This document shows positions 1 through 9,409 of a stretch of 53,200 nucleotides of DNA, in pieces. The notes beneath the pieces are model-generated. The model was not told the DNA's origin, ran no database searches, and saw nothing but the letters and a program-made list of their open reading frames with translations. Source of the DNA: Bradyrhizobium sp. YR681 (GTDB lineage: Bacteria > Pseudomonadota > Alphaproteobacteria > Rhizobiales > Xanthobacteraceae); the NCBI RefSeq assembly GCF_000282615.1, contig NZ_AKIY01000230.1, positions 1-53,200 on the forward strand, read 5' to 3'. The position numbers and the translations under genes are program-made. Position 1 is the first letter of the stretch, and each line of letters starts with the position of its first letter.

Positions 1-304
1 CGCTGCCGCGTCCACCGCAAGCCCGGCTCGCGAACAAGACGACAACGAGATCGCCCCTCAAGGATGAGCCGGGATGGGCGACACATACGCCATTTCCGAA
101 TTTCGATAAAGTGGAATATTTTTACGGGGAGGGGTTGACGGGGTGACGGGTGTTTTGCCCGACGGGCGGCCATCGCCCCACCCCGAAAAAATCGTGTGCA
201 GGCACGGGGCGACGCCGTCCTCTGGCAAGCCCATCAATCTGAAAGACGTTCGACCGGTGACGCGCGCTGCCCGACAGCTCGCTTGTGACAATCTCTCTCG
301 CCGA
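1..304. other. Non-coding left edge, repeat-like
   Basis: I see no convincing gene in this stretch. The reading frames across it are compositional shadows without a ribosome binding site or a recognisable protein. From about 60 to 135 the text has the character of a repeated intergenic sequence that I associate from memory with Bradyrhizobium genomes; I cannot check this here. A short self-complementary GCCC/GGGC motif lies near 158-168. The stop codon of the GntR gene is at 305-307. Confidence 0.4.
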
Positions 305-1015
305 CTACGTCACGGCGACAGCCAGCTGCGATGGCGCCGCGCCGGCTTCGATATCCTGAAGCAGTTGCAGCAATCTGGCGCCTCCCTCCATGAGATCGGC
401 CTGGATCGATCGCTTCACGGCCTCGGGATTTCTCGCGGTCAGACCGTCGATCACGTTGAGATGCTGATGTCGTCCCGGATAGGTCGGGGTCGCATGCGGA
501 TACAGCATGTTCAGCAGAGGGCCGTTGCGAAGCCAGATCGTCTCGATCATCTCGAGCAGTTCGGGTGCGTCGGCAGCCTTGTAGAGTGTGTGGTGGAATT
601 GCCAGTTCACCTGCACGGCTTCGCGCCAGCGCCGACCGCGTTCCGCCGCGGCCAGCGCCTGATGATACTTCTTGAGACTGGCGATGTCGGCCTTGGAGAT
701 CCGGGTGGTCGCGCGTTCGGCCGCCAGTCCTTCGAGCAGAATCCGGATACTGCGTAGTTCCTCATATTGCGCCGCGCTCAGGCGGGCGACCGCGATCGAG
801 CGGCTTGCCTGCATGTCGAGCACCCGCGCGCGCACCAGCTGCATCAGCGCTTCCCGGATCGGCGTTTCCGAGACGCCCATCGTTTCGGCGAGCTCGCGGA
901 TCTTGAAGCGATGGCCGGGACGGAATCGTCCCTCCATCAGGGCAAGCCTCAGTTCCCCGAACACGCGGGCCGTCAAGTTGTCGCGGCCGACCAGACCGAC
1001 AGCATCGTTGGACAT
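305..1015 (-). CDS. GntR-family (FadR/FCD) transcriptional regulator
   Basis: This 236-residue protein has an N-terminal winged helix-turn-helix (about residues 15-75, recognition segment near VSETPIREAL) and a C-terminal all-helical FCD ligand domain (about 85-215). Metal-site-type histidines are visible in FHHTLY and GRHQHLN. The last usual histidine position appears to be Asp (ADLMEGG), so the metal or ligand site may differ. It is divergent from the aminotransferase/peptide-transporter operon, with a 168-base shared upstream region that contains an AT-rich palindrome. By family precedent it probably represses both directions until an acidic effector binds. The effector is unknown. The family call is firm and the target is inferred. 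Confidence 0.93.
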   Translation of the reverse strand: MSNDAVGLVGRDNLTARVFGELRLALMEGRFRPGHRFKIRELAETMGVSETPIREALMQLVRARVLDMQASRSIAVARLSAAQYEELRSIRILLEGLAAERATTRISKADIASLKKYHQALAAAERGRRWREAVQVNWQFHHTLYKAADAPELLEMIETIWLRNGPLLNMLYPHATPTYPGRHQHLNVIDGLTARNPEAVKRSIQADLMEGGARLLQLLQDIEAGAAPSQLAVAVT

Positions 1016-1121
1016 CGAAGGAGCCTGCTTTCCAGTCGAAAGGCGACGGATCTCTATGCGTGCTCTGCACGTCTGCCGGCGGTCTTTGCGAGATCAAAAG
1101 GTGAGAAAGGTCTTGCGATTC

Positions 1122-1131
1122 TGATATATCA
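1122..1131. promoter_or_regulatory. Candidate GntR operator palindrome
   Basis: TGATATATCA is a perfect 10-base palindrome in the shared upstream region of the divergent GntR gene (start 1015) and aminotransferase gene (start 1184). It continues into an AT-rich run (catatattca) that stands out in GC-rich sequence. FadR-subfamily regulators typically bind short palindromes of this kind between divergent genes. Assignment to this regulator is inferred from position only. Confidence 0.5.
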
Positions 1132-1183
1132 TATATTCAAATGGTACCGCAACGGCGCGGCCGTCCGAGATAAGGGACATGCC

Positions 1184-2455
1184 ATGGGACCTGACAGCTC
1201 ATCCAAGCTCCTCTCGCAGGACGAGGCGCTGCGGGCACGAGCCCTGAAGGTCATTCCCGGCGGCATGTGGGGCCACATGAATGTCGCCCGGCTGCCACCC
1301 GGCTACCCGCAGTTCTTTCGCAGCGCGAGTGGTTGCCGTCTCCGGGATGTAGACGGCACGGACTATGTCGACCTGATGTGCGGTTATGGTCCGATCGTGC
1401 TCGGTTACGGCGATCCGGATGTGGAGGCCGCAGCCGCGGCGCAACGCGACCGCGGCGACCTGATGACCGGGCCGTCCGAATGCCAGGTTGAACTTGCCGA
1501 ACTCGTGGTCGAGACCATTCCGCACGCCGACTGGGTGCTGTTTGCCAAGAACGGCACCGACGCGACGACGGCCTGCGTGACCATCGCGCGTGCCGGCACA
1601 CAGCGGCGCAAGGTGCTGGTGGCGAAGGGCTCCTATCATGGCGCAGCACCCTGGTGCACGCCTTCGCTGGCCGGCGTCACCGCGGAAGACCGCGCCCACA
1701 TCCTGCACTTTGACTATAATGACGTTGCGAGCCTGGAGCGCGCCGCCGACGAGGCCGGCCGCGACCTCGCGGCCGTGCTGGTGACGGCGTTCAAGCATGA
1801 TGTGAGACGCCATCAGGAGGCGCCGACGCCTGCATTCGCGCTAGCCGTGCGGCGAATCTGCGACGCGGCCGGTGCGGCGCTCATTCTCGACGATGTCAGG
1901 GCGGGCTTTCGCCTCCACATCGGCGGAAGCTGGGAGCCCTACGGCGTGCGGCCCGATCTGTGTGCCTGGAGCAAGGCGATCGCCAACGGTCATCCACTCG
2001 CGGCGGTGACCGGCGCCGATCGCTTTCGCGACGCCGCGCAGCAGGTTTATGTCACCGGCTCTTTCTGGTGCGCGGCGGTGCCGATGGCGGCAGCAATTGC
2101 CACGATCAAGAAGCTGCGCGCAACCGGCGCGATCGCGACGATGGAAGCCATGGGCCGCCGGCTGCGCGACGGGCTCGCGGCGCAGGCACGGGCGCACGAC
2201 GTGCGATTGCGGCAGAGCGGACCGGTCCAGATGCCGATGATCATGTTCGAGGACGATCCGGATTTCGTGCTCGGTCATCGTTTCGTGCAGGAGGCGCTGC
2301 GGCGCGGCGTCTACATGCATCCCTGGCACAATATGTTTCTGTCCGCGGCACATCAGGCCGACGACATCGATCGCGTCCTCGAGGCGACCGACGGGGCGCT
2401 CAAGCAGGTCACAGCTTCGGTCGACCGACGCCAGTCCGCGAAAGCGGTCCAGTGA
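1184..2455 (+). CDS. Class III PLP-dependent aminotransferase
   Basis: This 423-residue fold-type I PLP enzyme resembles glutamate-1-semialdehyde aminomutases and omega-aminotransferases. The cofactor lysine is K264 in WSKAIANGHPLAA, and the cofactor Asp lies in ALILDDVRAGFR. The glycine-rich phosphate-binding segment includes FAKNGTDATT. The frame is open further upstream, but ATG 1184 is chosen because AAGGGA lies just before it and homologues begin near here. It is the first gene of the plus-strand operon, 66 bases before the binding-protein gene. The context suggests that it deaminates or isomerises an amino compound released from the imported substrate. It could also be an aminomutase, and substrate specificity cannot be read. 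Confidence 0.9.
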   Translation: MGPDSSSKLLSQDEALRARALKVIPGGMWGHMNVARLPPGYPQFFRSASGCRLRDVDGTDYVDLMCGYGPIVLGYGDPDVEAAAAAQRDRGDLMTGPSECQVELAELVVETIPHADWVLFAKNGTDATTACVTIARAGTQRRKVLVAKGSYHGAAPWCTPSLAGVTAEDRAHILHFDYNDVASLERAADEAGRDLAAVLVTAFKHDVRRHQEAPTPAFALAVRRICDAAGAALILDDVRAGFRLHIGGSWEPYGVRPDLCAWSKAIANGHPLAAVTGADRFRDAAQQVYVTGSFWCAAVPMAAAIATIKKLRATGAIATMEAMGRRLRDGLAAQARAHDVRLRQSGPVQMPMIMFEDDPDFVLGHRFVQEALRRGVYMHPWHNMFLSAAHQADDIDRVLEATDGALKQVTASVDRRQSAKAVQ

Positions 2456-2521
2456 CGCGGCCGGGGCATCCATGCAGGTGAATGACGACTGATACGCGAG
2501 CTCAACAGGAAGGCAGTTGTA

Positions 2522-4084
<1,563 letters not shown>

Positions 4085-4141
4085 CGTCGTCGGCACAACG
4101 GCGGGCTGAGCAGGAGCAGAAAGCGTCGTATCGGGTATCTC

Positions 4142-5089
4142 ATGTTTCGCACGATCAGCGTCCGTCTCATGCAATCCATTCCGGTCCTGCTGCTGGTTGC
4201 GGTGCTGTCTTTCATCCTGATGCACCTGCTGCCGGGAGATCCCGCGGTCGTGATCGCCGGAGCCGATGCCACGCCTGCGGCGGTGGAACGGATTCGTCGT
4301 GAACTCGGCCTCGACCAGTCGATCTGGCGGCAATTGCTGTCCTGGTTCCTCAATCTGGCGCAGGGCAAATTCGGCAGCTCGCTGATGCTGAACCAGACCG
4401 TGCTCTCCGCGGTCGGGGAGCGTTTGCCGGTGACGTTGTCGCTGGCCGCCCTGTCGCTCGCCATCCCCCTGCCGATCGGAATCGCGCTCGGCATTTTGGC
4501 GGCGTATTTTCGCAGCAGCTGGATCGACGCCGGTGTGATGGCGATTGCGCTGATCGGGGTGTCGGCCCCGAGCTTCTGGATCGCGATCGTGTCGGTGATC
4601 CTGTTCAGCGTAAAACTTGGATGGGTGCCGTCCGCCGGCTATGCGCCGCTGCTGACGGCCGGCCCCGGCGCCTGGTTCGCCTCGCTGATCCAGCCCGCCA
4701 TGGTGCTCAGCCTGTTTCAGATCGGCTTCCTGGCGCGCATGACGCGCTCGGCGATGCTCGATGTGCTCGAGCAGGATTTCATCCGGACGGCGCGCGCCAA
4801 AGGCGTTAGCGAGTGGCGAACCGTCGGCAAGCACGGCTTCCGCAATGCACTGGTCGCCGTCGTGACGGTCAGCGGCATCATCGTGAGTCTGCTGATCGGA
4901 GGTTCAGTCGTCGTCGAGCAGGTGTTCGCGTTGCCGGGCATCGGCCGGCTCGTGGTGCAGGGGATCATGGCCCGCGACTACCCGTTGATCCAGGGCACCA
5001 TGCTGTTGTTCGGCTTCGCCTTCGTGCTGATCAACGTTGCCGTGGATATCGTCTACACCCTGGTCGACCCACGGGTGCGCTATGACTGA
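4142..5089 (+). CDS. ABC transporter permease, DppB type
   Basis: This 315-residue inner-membrane permease has the DppB/OppB layout: an N-terminal membrane helix, a periplasmic loop with LLPGDPAV, then a BPD_transp_1 domain. The coupling loop that contacts the ATPase includes FIRTARAKGVSEWRTVGKHG (near residues 217-236). It would form the translocation channel with the next gene product. The stop codon overlaps the start of the next gene by 8 bases (ATGACTGA at 5082-5089), which suggests translational coupling. Confidence 0.95.
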   Translation: MFRTISVRLMQSIPVLLLVAVLSFILMHLLPGDPAVVIAGADATPAAVERIRRELGLDQSIWRQLLSWFLNLAQGKFGSSLMLNQTVLSAVGERLPVTLSLAALSLAIPLPIGIALGILAAYFRSSWIDAGVMAIALIGVSAPSFWIAIVSVILFSVKLGWVPSAGYAPLLTAGPGAWFASLIQPAMVLSLFQIGFLARMTRSAMLDVLEQDFIRTARAKGVSEWRTVGKHGFRNALVAVVTVSGIIVSLLIGGSVVVEQVFALPGIGRLVVQGIMARDYPLIQGTMLLFGFAFVLINVAVDIVYTLVDPRVRYD

Positions 5090-5969
5090 CGTCGGGCTCG
5101 TTGCGCCATCCACGCAGATACTGGCGGAGCGCCGGCGATTTCGCGTCCTGCGCAAGCTCGCCGCGCACCGGTCGTTCAAGATCGGACTGGTGCTCGTGAC
5201 CGTCCTGGCGCTTTGCGCGATCATCGGGCCGATGCTGACCGGCACCGATCCGACGGCGATGAGCATTCGCTACCGTTTCAAGCCGCCGTCGGCACGCTTT
5301 CCGTTCGGCAGCGATCAATACGGGCGGGACATCCTCACGCGCGTGCTCTATGGCGGCCGCCTGTCGCTGGGAATCGGGTTTTCGGTCGCCCTGCTCTCAG
5401 GCGTGTTCGGCGCCATGATCGGCATCCTCGCGGGTTATTTCCGCGCGCTCGATCCCTATGTCATGCGATTGATGGACGCGCTGATGGCGTTTCCGGCGAT
5501 CCTGCTCGCCATCGGCATCGGCGCGGCCCTCGGCGCACAGGCCAGCAGCATCGTGGTGGCGCTGTCGGTTGCCTATGTGCCGCGGACGGCGCGGATCGTG
5601 CGTGCCTCGGTGCTGGTCATTCGCGAGATGGAATATCTGCAGGCCGCGCGGGTCAGCGGCGCCGGCGACGCGCACATCATCGTCAAGCACGTGCTGCCCA
5701 ATTGCCTCGGACCCCTGATCGTCCAGCTGACCTTCATCTTTGCCTACGCCATTCTTGCCGAAGCAACCCTCAGCTTCCTCGGCATCGGCCCGCCGCCGCC
5801 GGCCCCGAGCTGGGGCAACATCATTGCCGAAGGGCGCGATTACTCGGTCGAGGCGTGGTGGGTGATGCTGTTTCCCGGCCTTGCGGTCAGCCTCGCCGCG
5901 CTCGGCATGAATCTGCTCGGCGATGGCCTGCGCGACGTGCTCGATCCACGCTTGAAGATCGAGACCTGA
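5082..5969 (+). CDS. ABC transporter permease, DppC type
   Basis: This 295-residue permease of the DppC/OppC family has an N-terminal OppC-type segment (first membrane helix near residues 30-50), then FGSDQYGRDILTRVLYGGR, a hallmark of the family, and the BPD_transp_1 domain. The coupling loop EYLQAARVSGAGDAHIIVKH is clear. ATG 5082 is preferred to the upstream in-frame codon at 5037 because it overlaps the previous stop and fits family length. It pairs with the DppB-like permease. The following ATPase starts on the very next base after its stop. Confidence 0.94.
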   Translation: MTDVGLVAPSTQILAERRRFRVLRKLAAHRSFKIGLVLVTVLALCAIIGPMLTGTDPTAMSIRYRFKPPSARFPFGSDQYGRDILTRVLYGGRLSLGIGFSVALLSGVFGAMIGILAGYFRALDPYVMRLMDALMAFPAILLAIGIGAALGAQASSIVVALSVAYVPRTARIVRASVLVIREMEYLQAARVSGAGDAHIIVKHVLPNCLGPLIVQLTFIFAYAILAEATLSFLGIGPPPPAPSWGNIIAEGRDYSVEAWWVMLFPGLAVSLAALGMNLLGDGLRDVLDPRLKIET

Positions 5970-6959
5970 ATGGCGCAGCAAACCCTCCTGAGTGTCGAGA
6001 ACCTCACGGTCCAGTTCCGCGGCGACGCCGGCTGGGTGAATGCCGTCGAAGGCGTGGACTTCGCCGTTCGCGCCGGCGAGTGCCTGGGAATCGTCGGTGA
6101 ATCCGGCAGCGGCAAGAGCGTCAGCGCCCTTTCGATCCTCAAGCTGCATGGCCGTGCCAACACGCGTTACGCATCGGGCACGATCCGCTACGGTGGACAT
6201 GATCTGCTGACCGTTTCGCAACGCCGGCTGCGCCAGGTTCGCGGCGGGGAGATCGCGATGATCTTCCAGGATCCGATGTCCTCGCTCAATCCGGTCCTGA
6301 GCATCGCCGACCAGATCATGGAGCCGTTGCGCCAGCATCAGGGACTCTCAGCGCGGGCCGCCCGCCGTCGGGCCGTCGAGCTCTTGGAGATGGTGCGGAT
6401 TTCCGACGCCTCGCGCCGCATCGATGACTACCCCCACCGGCTTTCCGGCGGCATGCGCCAGCGCGTCATGATCGCCATCGCCGTGGCATGCCGCCCCAAG
6501 CTCCTGATCGCAGACGAGCCGACCACCGCGCTCGACGTCACCATTCAGTCCCAGATCCTCGAATTGCTGCGCGAGTTGCAGCGTGAGATCGGCATGTCGG
6601 TGATCCTGATCACCCATGATCTCGGCGTGGTCGCGGAGTTCGCACAGCGTGTCGTTGTCATGTATGCCGGGCGGGTCGTGGAGTCCGCTGCCGTCCCTGC
6701 TTTGTTCGAACGGCCGGTGCATCCTTACACCGAAGGGCTCATCCGCGCCGTGCCCGATCCCGACGCGGACGTAAGCCGGCTCGCCACCATTCCCGGGAAC
6801 ATCCCGGATCCGTCGACGCCGATCGCAGGATGCCGGTTCAATCCGCGCTGCAGCGAGGCGGTCAAGTCCTGCCGGACCGAGCCGCCAGCGCTGGCCGACG
6901 CCGGTGCAGGCCATTTCGCGCGCTGTCCGCCACGCATCGCCGCGGGACGAACCGCATGA
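5970..6959 (+). CDS. ABC transporter ATPase, DppD type
   Basis: This 329-residue ATP-binding subunit has Walker A GESGSGKS at residues 43-50, the ABC signature LSGGMRQRV near 157-165, Walker B LLIADEPTTALD near 178-190, and the switch histidine in ILITHDLG. The C-terminal oligopeptide/dipeptide extension carries HPYTEGLI and a cysteine-bearing GCRFNPRCSEAVKSC motif, typical of DppD/OppD. It powers import together with the next gene product. The start ATG directly abuts the previous stop. Confidence 0.95.
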   Translation: MAQQTLLSVENLTVQFRGDAGWVNAVEGVDFAVRAGECLGIVGESGSGKSVSALSILKLHGRANTRYASGTIRYGGHDLLTVSQRRLRQVRGGEIAMIFQDPMSSLNPVLSIADQIMEPLRQHQGLSARAARRRAVELLEMVRISDASRRIDDYPHRLSGGMRQRVMIAIAVACRPKLLIADEPTTALDVTIQSQILELLRELQREIGMSVILITHDLGVVAEFAQRVVVMYAGRVVESAAVPALFERPVHPYTEGLIRAVPDPDADVSRLATIPGNIPDPSTPIAGCRFNPRCSEAVKSCRTEPPALADAGAGHFARCPPRIAAGRTA

Positions 6960-7915
6960 GGGAAGCGCCCATCGTCATCGTGCGCGACTTGGTGAAGACC
7001 TTTGCGGCGCGGGGCGCCTCGTTGCGCGCCGTCGACGGTGTCAGTTTCGATGTCGGGCAAGGCGAAACGCTGGGCCTCGTCGGGGAGTCAGGTTCGGGGA
7101 AATCCACCACGGGACGCATCCTGGTCGGGCTCGAGGCCGCGACCAGCGGATCGATCAGGCTGTTCGACCAGGAGATTTCTCCGGCGAGCGGCAAGGCTGC
7201 CCTCAGGGCGGTGCGGCGACGGCTGCAATTCGTGTTTCAAGACCCGCAGAATTCGCTCAATCCCCGCATGCGCGCGCAGGACGCGATCGCGGAGCCGCTC
7301 GATGTTGCGGGCGGCCTGTCGCGCGCCGCCCGCAACGATCGCGTCCGCGAACTGCTGGAGATGGTCGGTCTGCCGCGTTCGTGCGGCGACCGTTTCCCCC
7401 ACGAATTCTCCGGCGGCCAACGCCAACGCATCGGCATCGCGCGCGCATTGGCGCTGAAGCCGGAATTCATCGTCTGCGACGAGCCGGTATCGTCGCTCGA
7501 CGTGTCGATGCAGGCGCAAATCGTCAACCTGCTGCTCGACCTCCAGGAGCGGCTCGGCCTCAGCTATCTCTTCATCGCCCATGATCTCGCGGTGGTCCGC
7601 AGCATTTCGGCGCGGGTGGCGGTGATGTATGCCGGCAGCATCGTCGAGATCGCGCCCAGGCACGAACTGTACACCTCTCCCCGGCATCCCTACACGCAAG
7701 CGCTGCTTGCGGCGATCCCCCGCGTCAAGCCGAACAAGGCCCGCGCCGCGGTCGTGACCGGCGAATTGCCGAGCCAGATCGACACGGTGCCGGGCTGCAC
7801 GTTTCATCCGCGTTGTCCCTTCGCGTTCGAACGCTGCCGGGCCGAGAAGCCGAAGCTGCGCGAGATCGCGCCAAGCCACCTTGCCGCCTGCCACCTTCAC
7901 GACGTCCCCGCCTGA
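6956..7915 (+). CDS. ABC transporter ATPase, DppF type
   Basis: This second ATPase of the peptide-type importer has 319 residues. Walker A GESGSGKS is at 43-50, the signature FSGGQRQRIGIARAL lies near the middle and Walker B has FIVCDEPVSSLD. The DppF-type C-terminal tail has HPYTQALLAAIP and GCTFHPRCPFAFERC. ATG 6956 overlaps the previous stop as ATGA, which decides the start over longer upstream frames. With the four preceding genes it completes a five-component SBP-permease-permease-ATPase-ATPase importer. An amidase gene follows after about 40 bases. Confidence 0.94.
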   Translation: MREAPIVIVRDLVKTFAARGASLRAVDGVSFDVGQGETLGLVGESGSGKSTTGRILVGLEAATSGSIRLFDQEISPASGKAALRAVRRRLQFVFQDPQNSLNPRMRAQDAIAEPLDVAGGLSRAARNDRVRELLEMVGLPRSCGDRFPHEFSGGQRQRIGIARALALKPEFIVCDEPVSSLDVSMQAQIVNLLLDLQERLGLSYLFIAHDLAVVRSISARVAVMYAGSIVEIAPRHELYTSPRHPYTQALLAAIPRVKPNKARAAVVTGELPSQIDTVPGCTFHPRCPFAFERCRAEKPKLREIAPSHLAACHLHDVPA

Positions 7916-7955
7916 CGGCTGTTGCCGCCGCTTTGCCGATTGATGGAGTTCCGAG

Positions 7956-9353
7956 ATGTCCGATCGCGATCTTCTCTTCATGCCCGCCACCACCGCCGCA
8001 AGCCTGATCCGCAAACGCGCCTTGTCTCCGGTGGAGTATGTCGACGCCGTGCTCGGCGCGATCGAGCGGACCCAGCCGACGCTCAATGCCTACGCGACGG
8101 TGACCGCCGACGCAGCGCGGGCGCAGGCGCGGATTGCCGAGCAGGCCGTCATGGCCGGCGAACAGCTCGGGCCGTTTCATGGCGTACCCGTCAACATCAA
8201 GGATCTCTTTGCCACCAAGGGCGTTCGCACTGCGCACGGATCGGCGATCCTCGCTGACAACATTCCCTCGCAGGACGACATCCTGGTGACGCGCCTGAAG
8301 AACGCGGGCGCGATCATGGTCGGCAAATCGACCACACCTGAATTCGGTCACAAGGGCCACACTGACGGACCCAGCTTCGGGATCACGCGCAATCCCTGGA
8401 ATCCCGCGCGCACCGCGGGCGGATCGAGCGGCGGCGCGGCCGCCGCGGTGGCAGCCGGACTTGGGCCGCTGGGCCTCGGCACGGACGGCGCCGGATCGAT
8501 CCGCATTCCCGCCGGCGCCTGCGGCGTGGTCGGACTGAAGCCGACCACGGGCGCGGTGCCCTATGAGCAGACCTCGGACTCGTTCTTCAATTATGCCGCA
8601 GCCGGCCCGCTGACACGCACCGTCGCCGATGCCGCATTGATGATGGACAGCCTCGTGGGTCCGTCGACGCTCGATCCCTGGTCGCTCGGTGGGCCCGGCA
8701 ATGGAGCGCTGATGCCGAGCCTGATCTCGGAGGATTTGTCGGGATTGCGGATCGGATACCTCTCCGCCATGAGCGACTGCAGTGCGGACGTTGCCACGAA
8801 CACCAAGGCGTCGCTGGCCGCCCTCGCGGCGCTTGGCGCGGAGGTCGAGGAGGCCGGGGCCGGCATGGACTGGATCGCCGCCTCCGCGCGGCTGATGTAT
8901 CTCGCCAATCTGAATGTCTATTTCGGCCACCATCTGGAAAAATGGCGCGACCGGATGGACCCGGTCCTGGTGGAATGGATCGCGGCGGGCAGCAAGGCCA
9001 CCCTGGTCGATTTTCGCAAGGCCCAGGTCGCGCGGTCGCGACTCTATCGCGCCGTGCAGAAGCTCCTGGAAGACTACGATTTCCTCGTCACGCCCACCCT
9101 GCCCACCACCGCGATTCCGGCCGAGGCCGGCAAGACCGTCGATGCCTTGTTCAATCGCGGCTGGAACGCCTTCGTCTATCCGTTCAACCAGAGCGGCAAT
9201 CCGGCGCTATCGGTGCCGAATGGTTTTGGCGCCGATGGATTGCCGACCGGTCTGCAGATCGTCGGCCGCTGGTGGAAGGACAATGATGTTCTGCGCCTCG
9301 GTGCCATCCTGGAGCGGGTTCGCCCCTGGGCGGATCGTCGGCCGCCCGTCTGA
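7956..9353 (+). CDS. Amidase-signature family amidase
   Basis: This 465-residue cytoplasmic enzyme of the amidase signature family hydrolyses an amide to acid and ammonia or amine. The Ser-cisSer-Lys triad can be placed: K82 in VNIKDLF, S157 in GGSSGG, and nucleophile S181 in GTDGAGSIRIP. The 24-residue gap between the two serines matches the family. No signal peptide is visible. It sits between the importer and the acylase in one operon, so it probably acts on the imported compound or a product of it. GatA is unlikely because no gatB or gatC lies nearby. The substrate is unknown. Confidence 0.92.
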   Translation: MSDRDLLFMPATTAASLIRKRALSPVEYVDAVLGAIERTQPTLNAYATVTADAARAQARIAEQAVMAGEQLGPFHGVPVNIKDLFATKGVRTAHGSAILADNIPSQDDILVTRLKNAGAIMVGKSTTPEFGHKGHTDGPSFGITRNPWNPARTAGGSSGGAAAAVAAGLGPLGLGTDGAGSIRIPAGACGVVGLKPTTGAVPYEQTSDSFFNYAAAGPLTRTVADAALMMDSLVGPSTLDPWSLGGPGNGALMPSLISEDLSGLRIGYLSAMSDCSADVATNTKASLAALAALGAEVEEAGAGMDWIAASARLMYLANLNVYFGHHLEKWRDRMDPVLVEWIAAGSKATLVDFRKAQVARSRLYRAVQKLLEDYDFLVTPTLPTTAIPAEAGKTVDALFNRGWNAFVYPFNQSGNPALSVPNGFGADGLPTGLQIVGRWWKDNDVLRLGAILERVRPWADRRPPV

Positions 9354-9409
9354 AGATCGACCCGACGACGAAGCTTTGCGTGCAAGCCTGACAAGAATGG
9401 GAGAATAGC

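Noticed and set aside
143..757. 204-codon plus-strand frame at the left edge
   Set aside because: It runs antisense through the GntR gene and has no ribosome site or domain.
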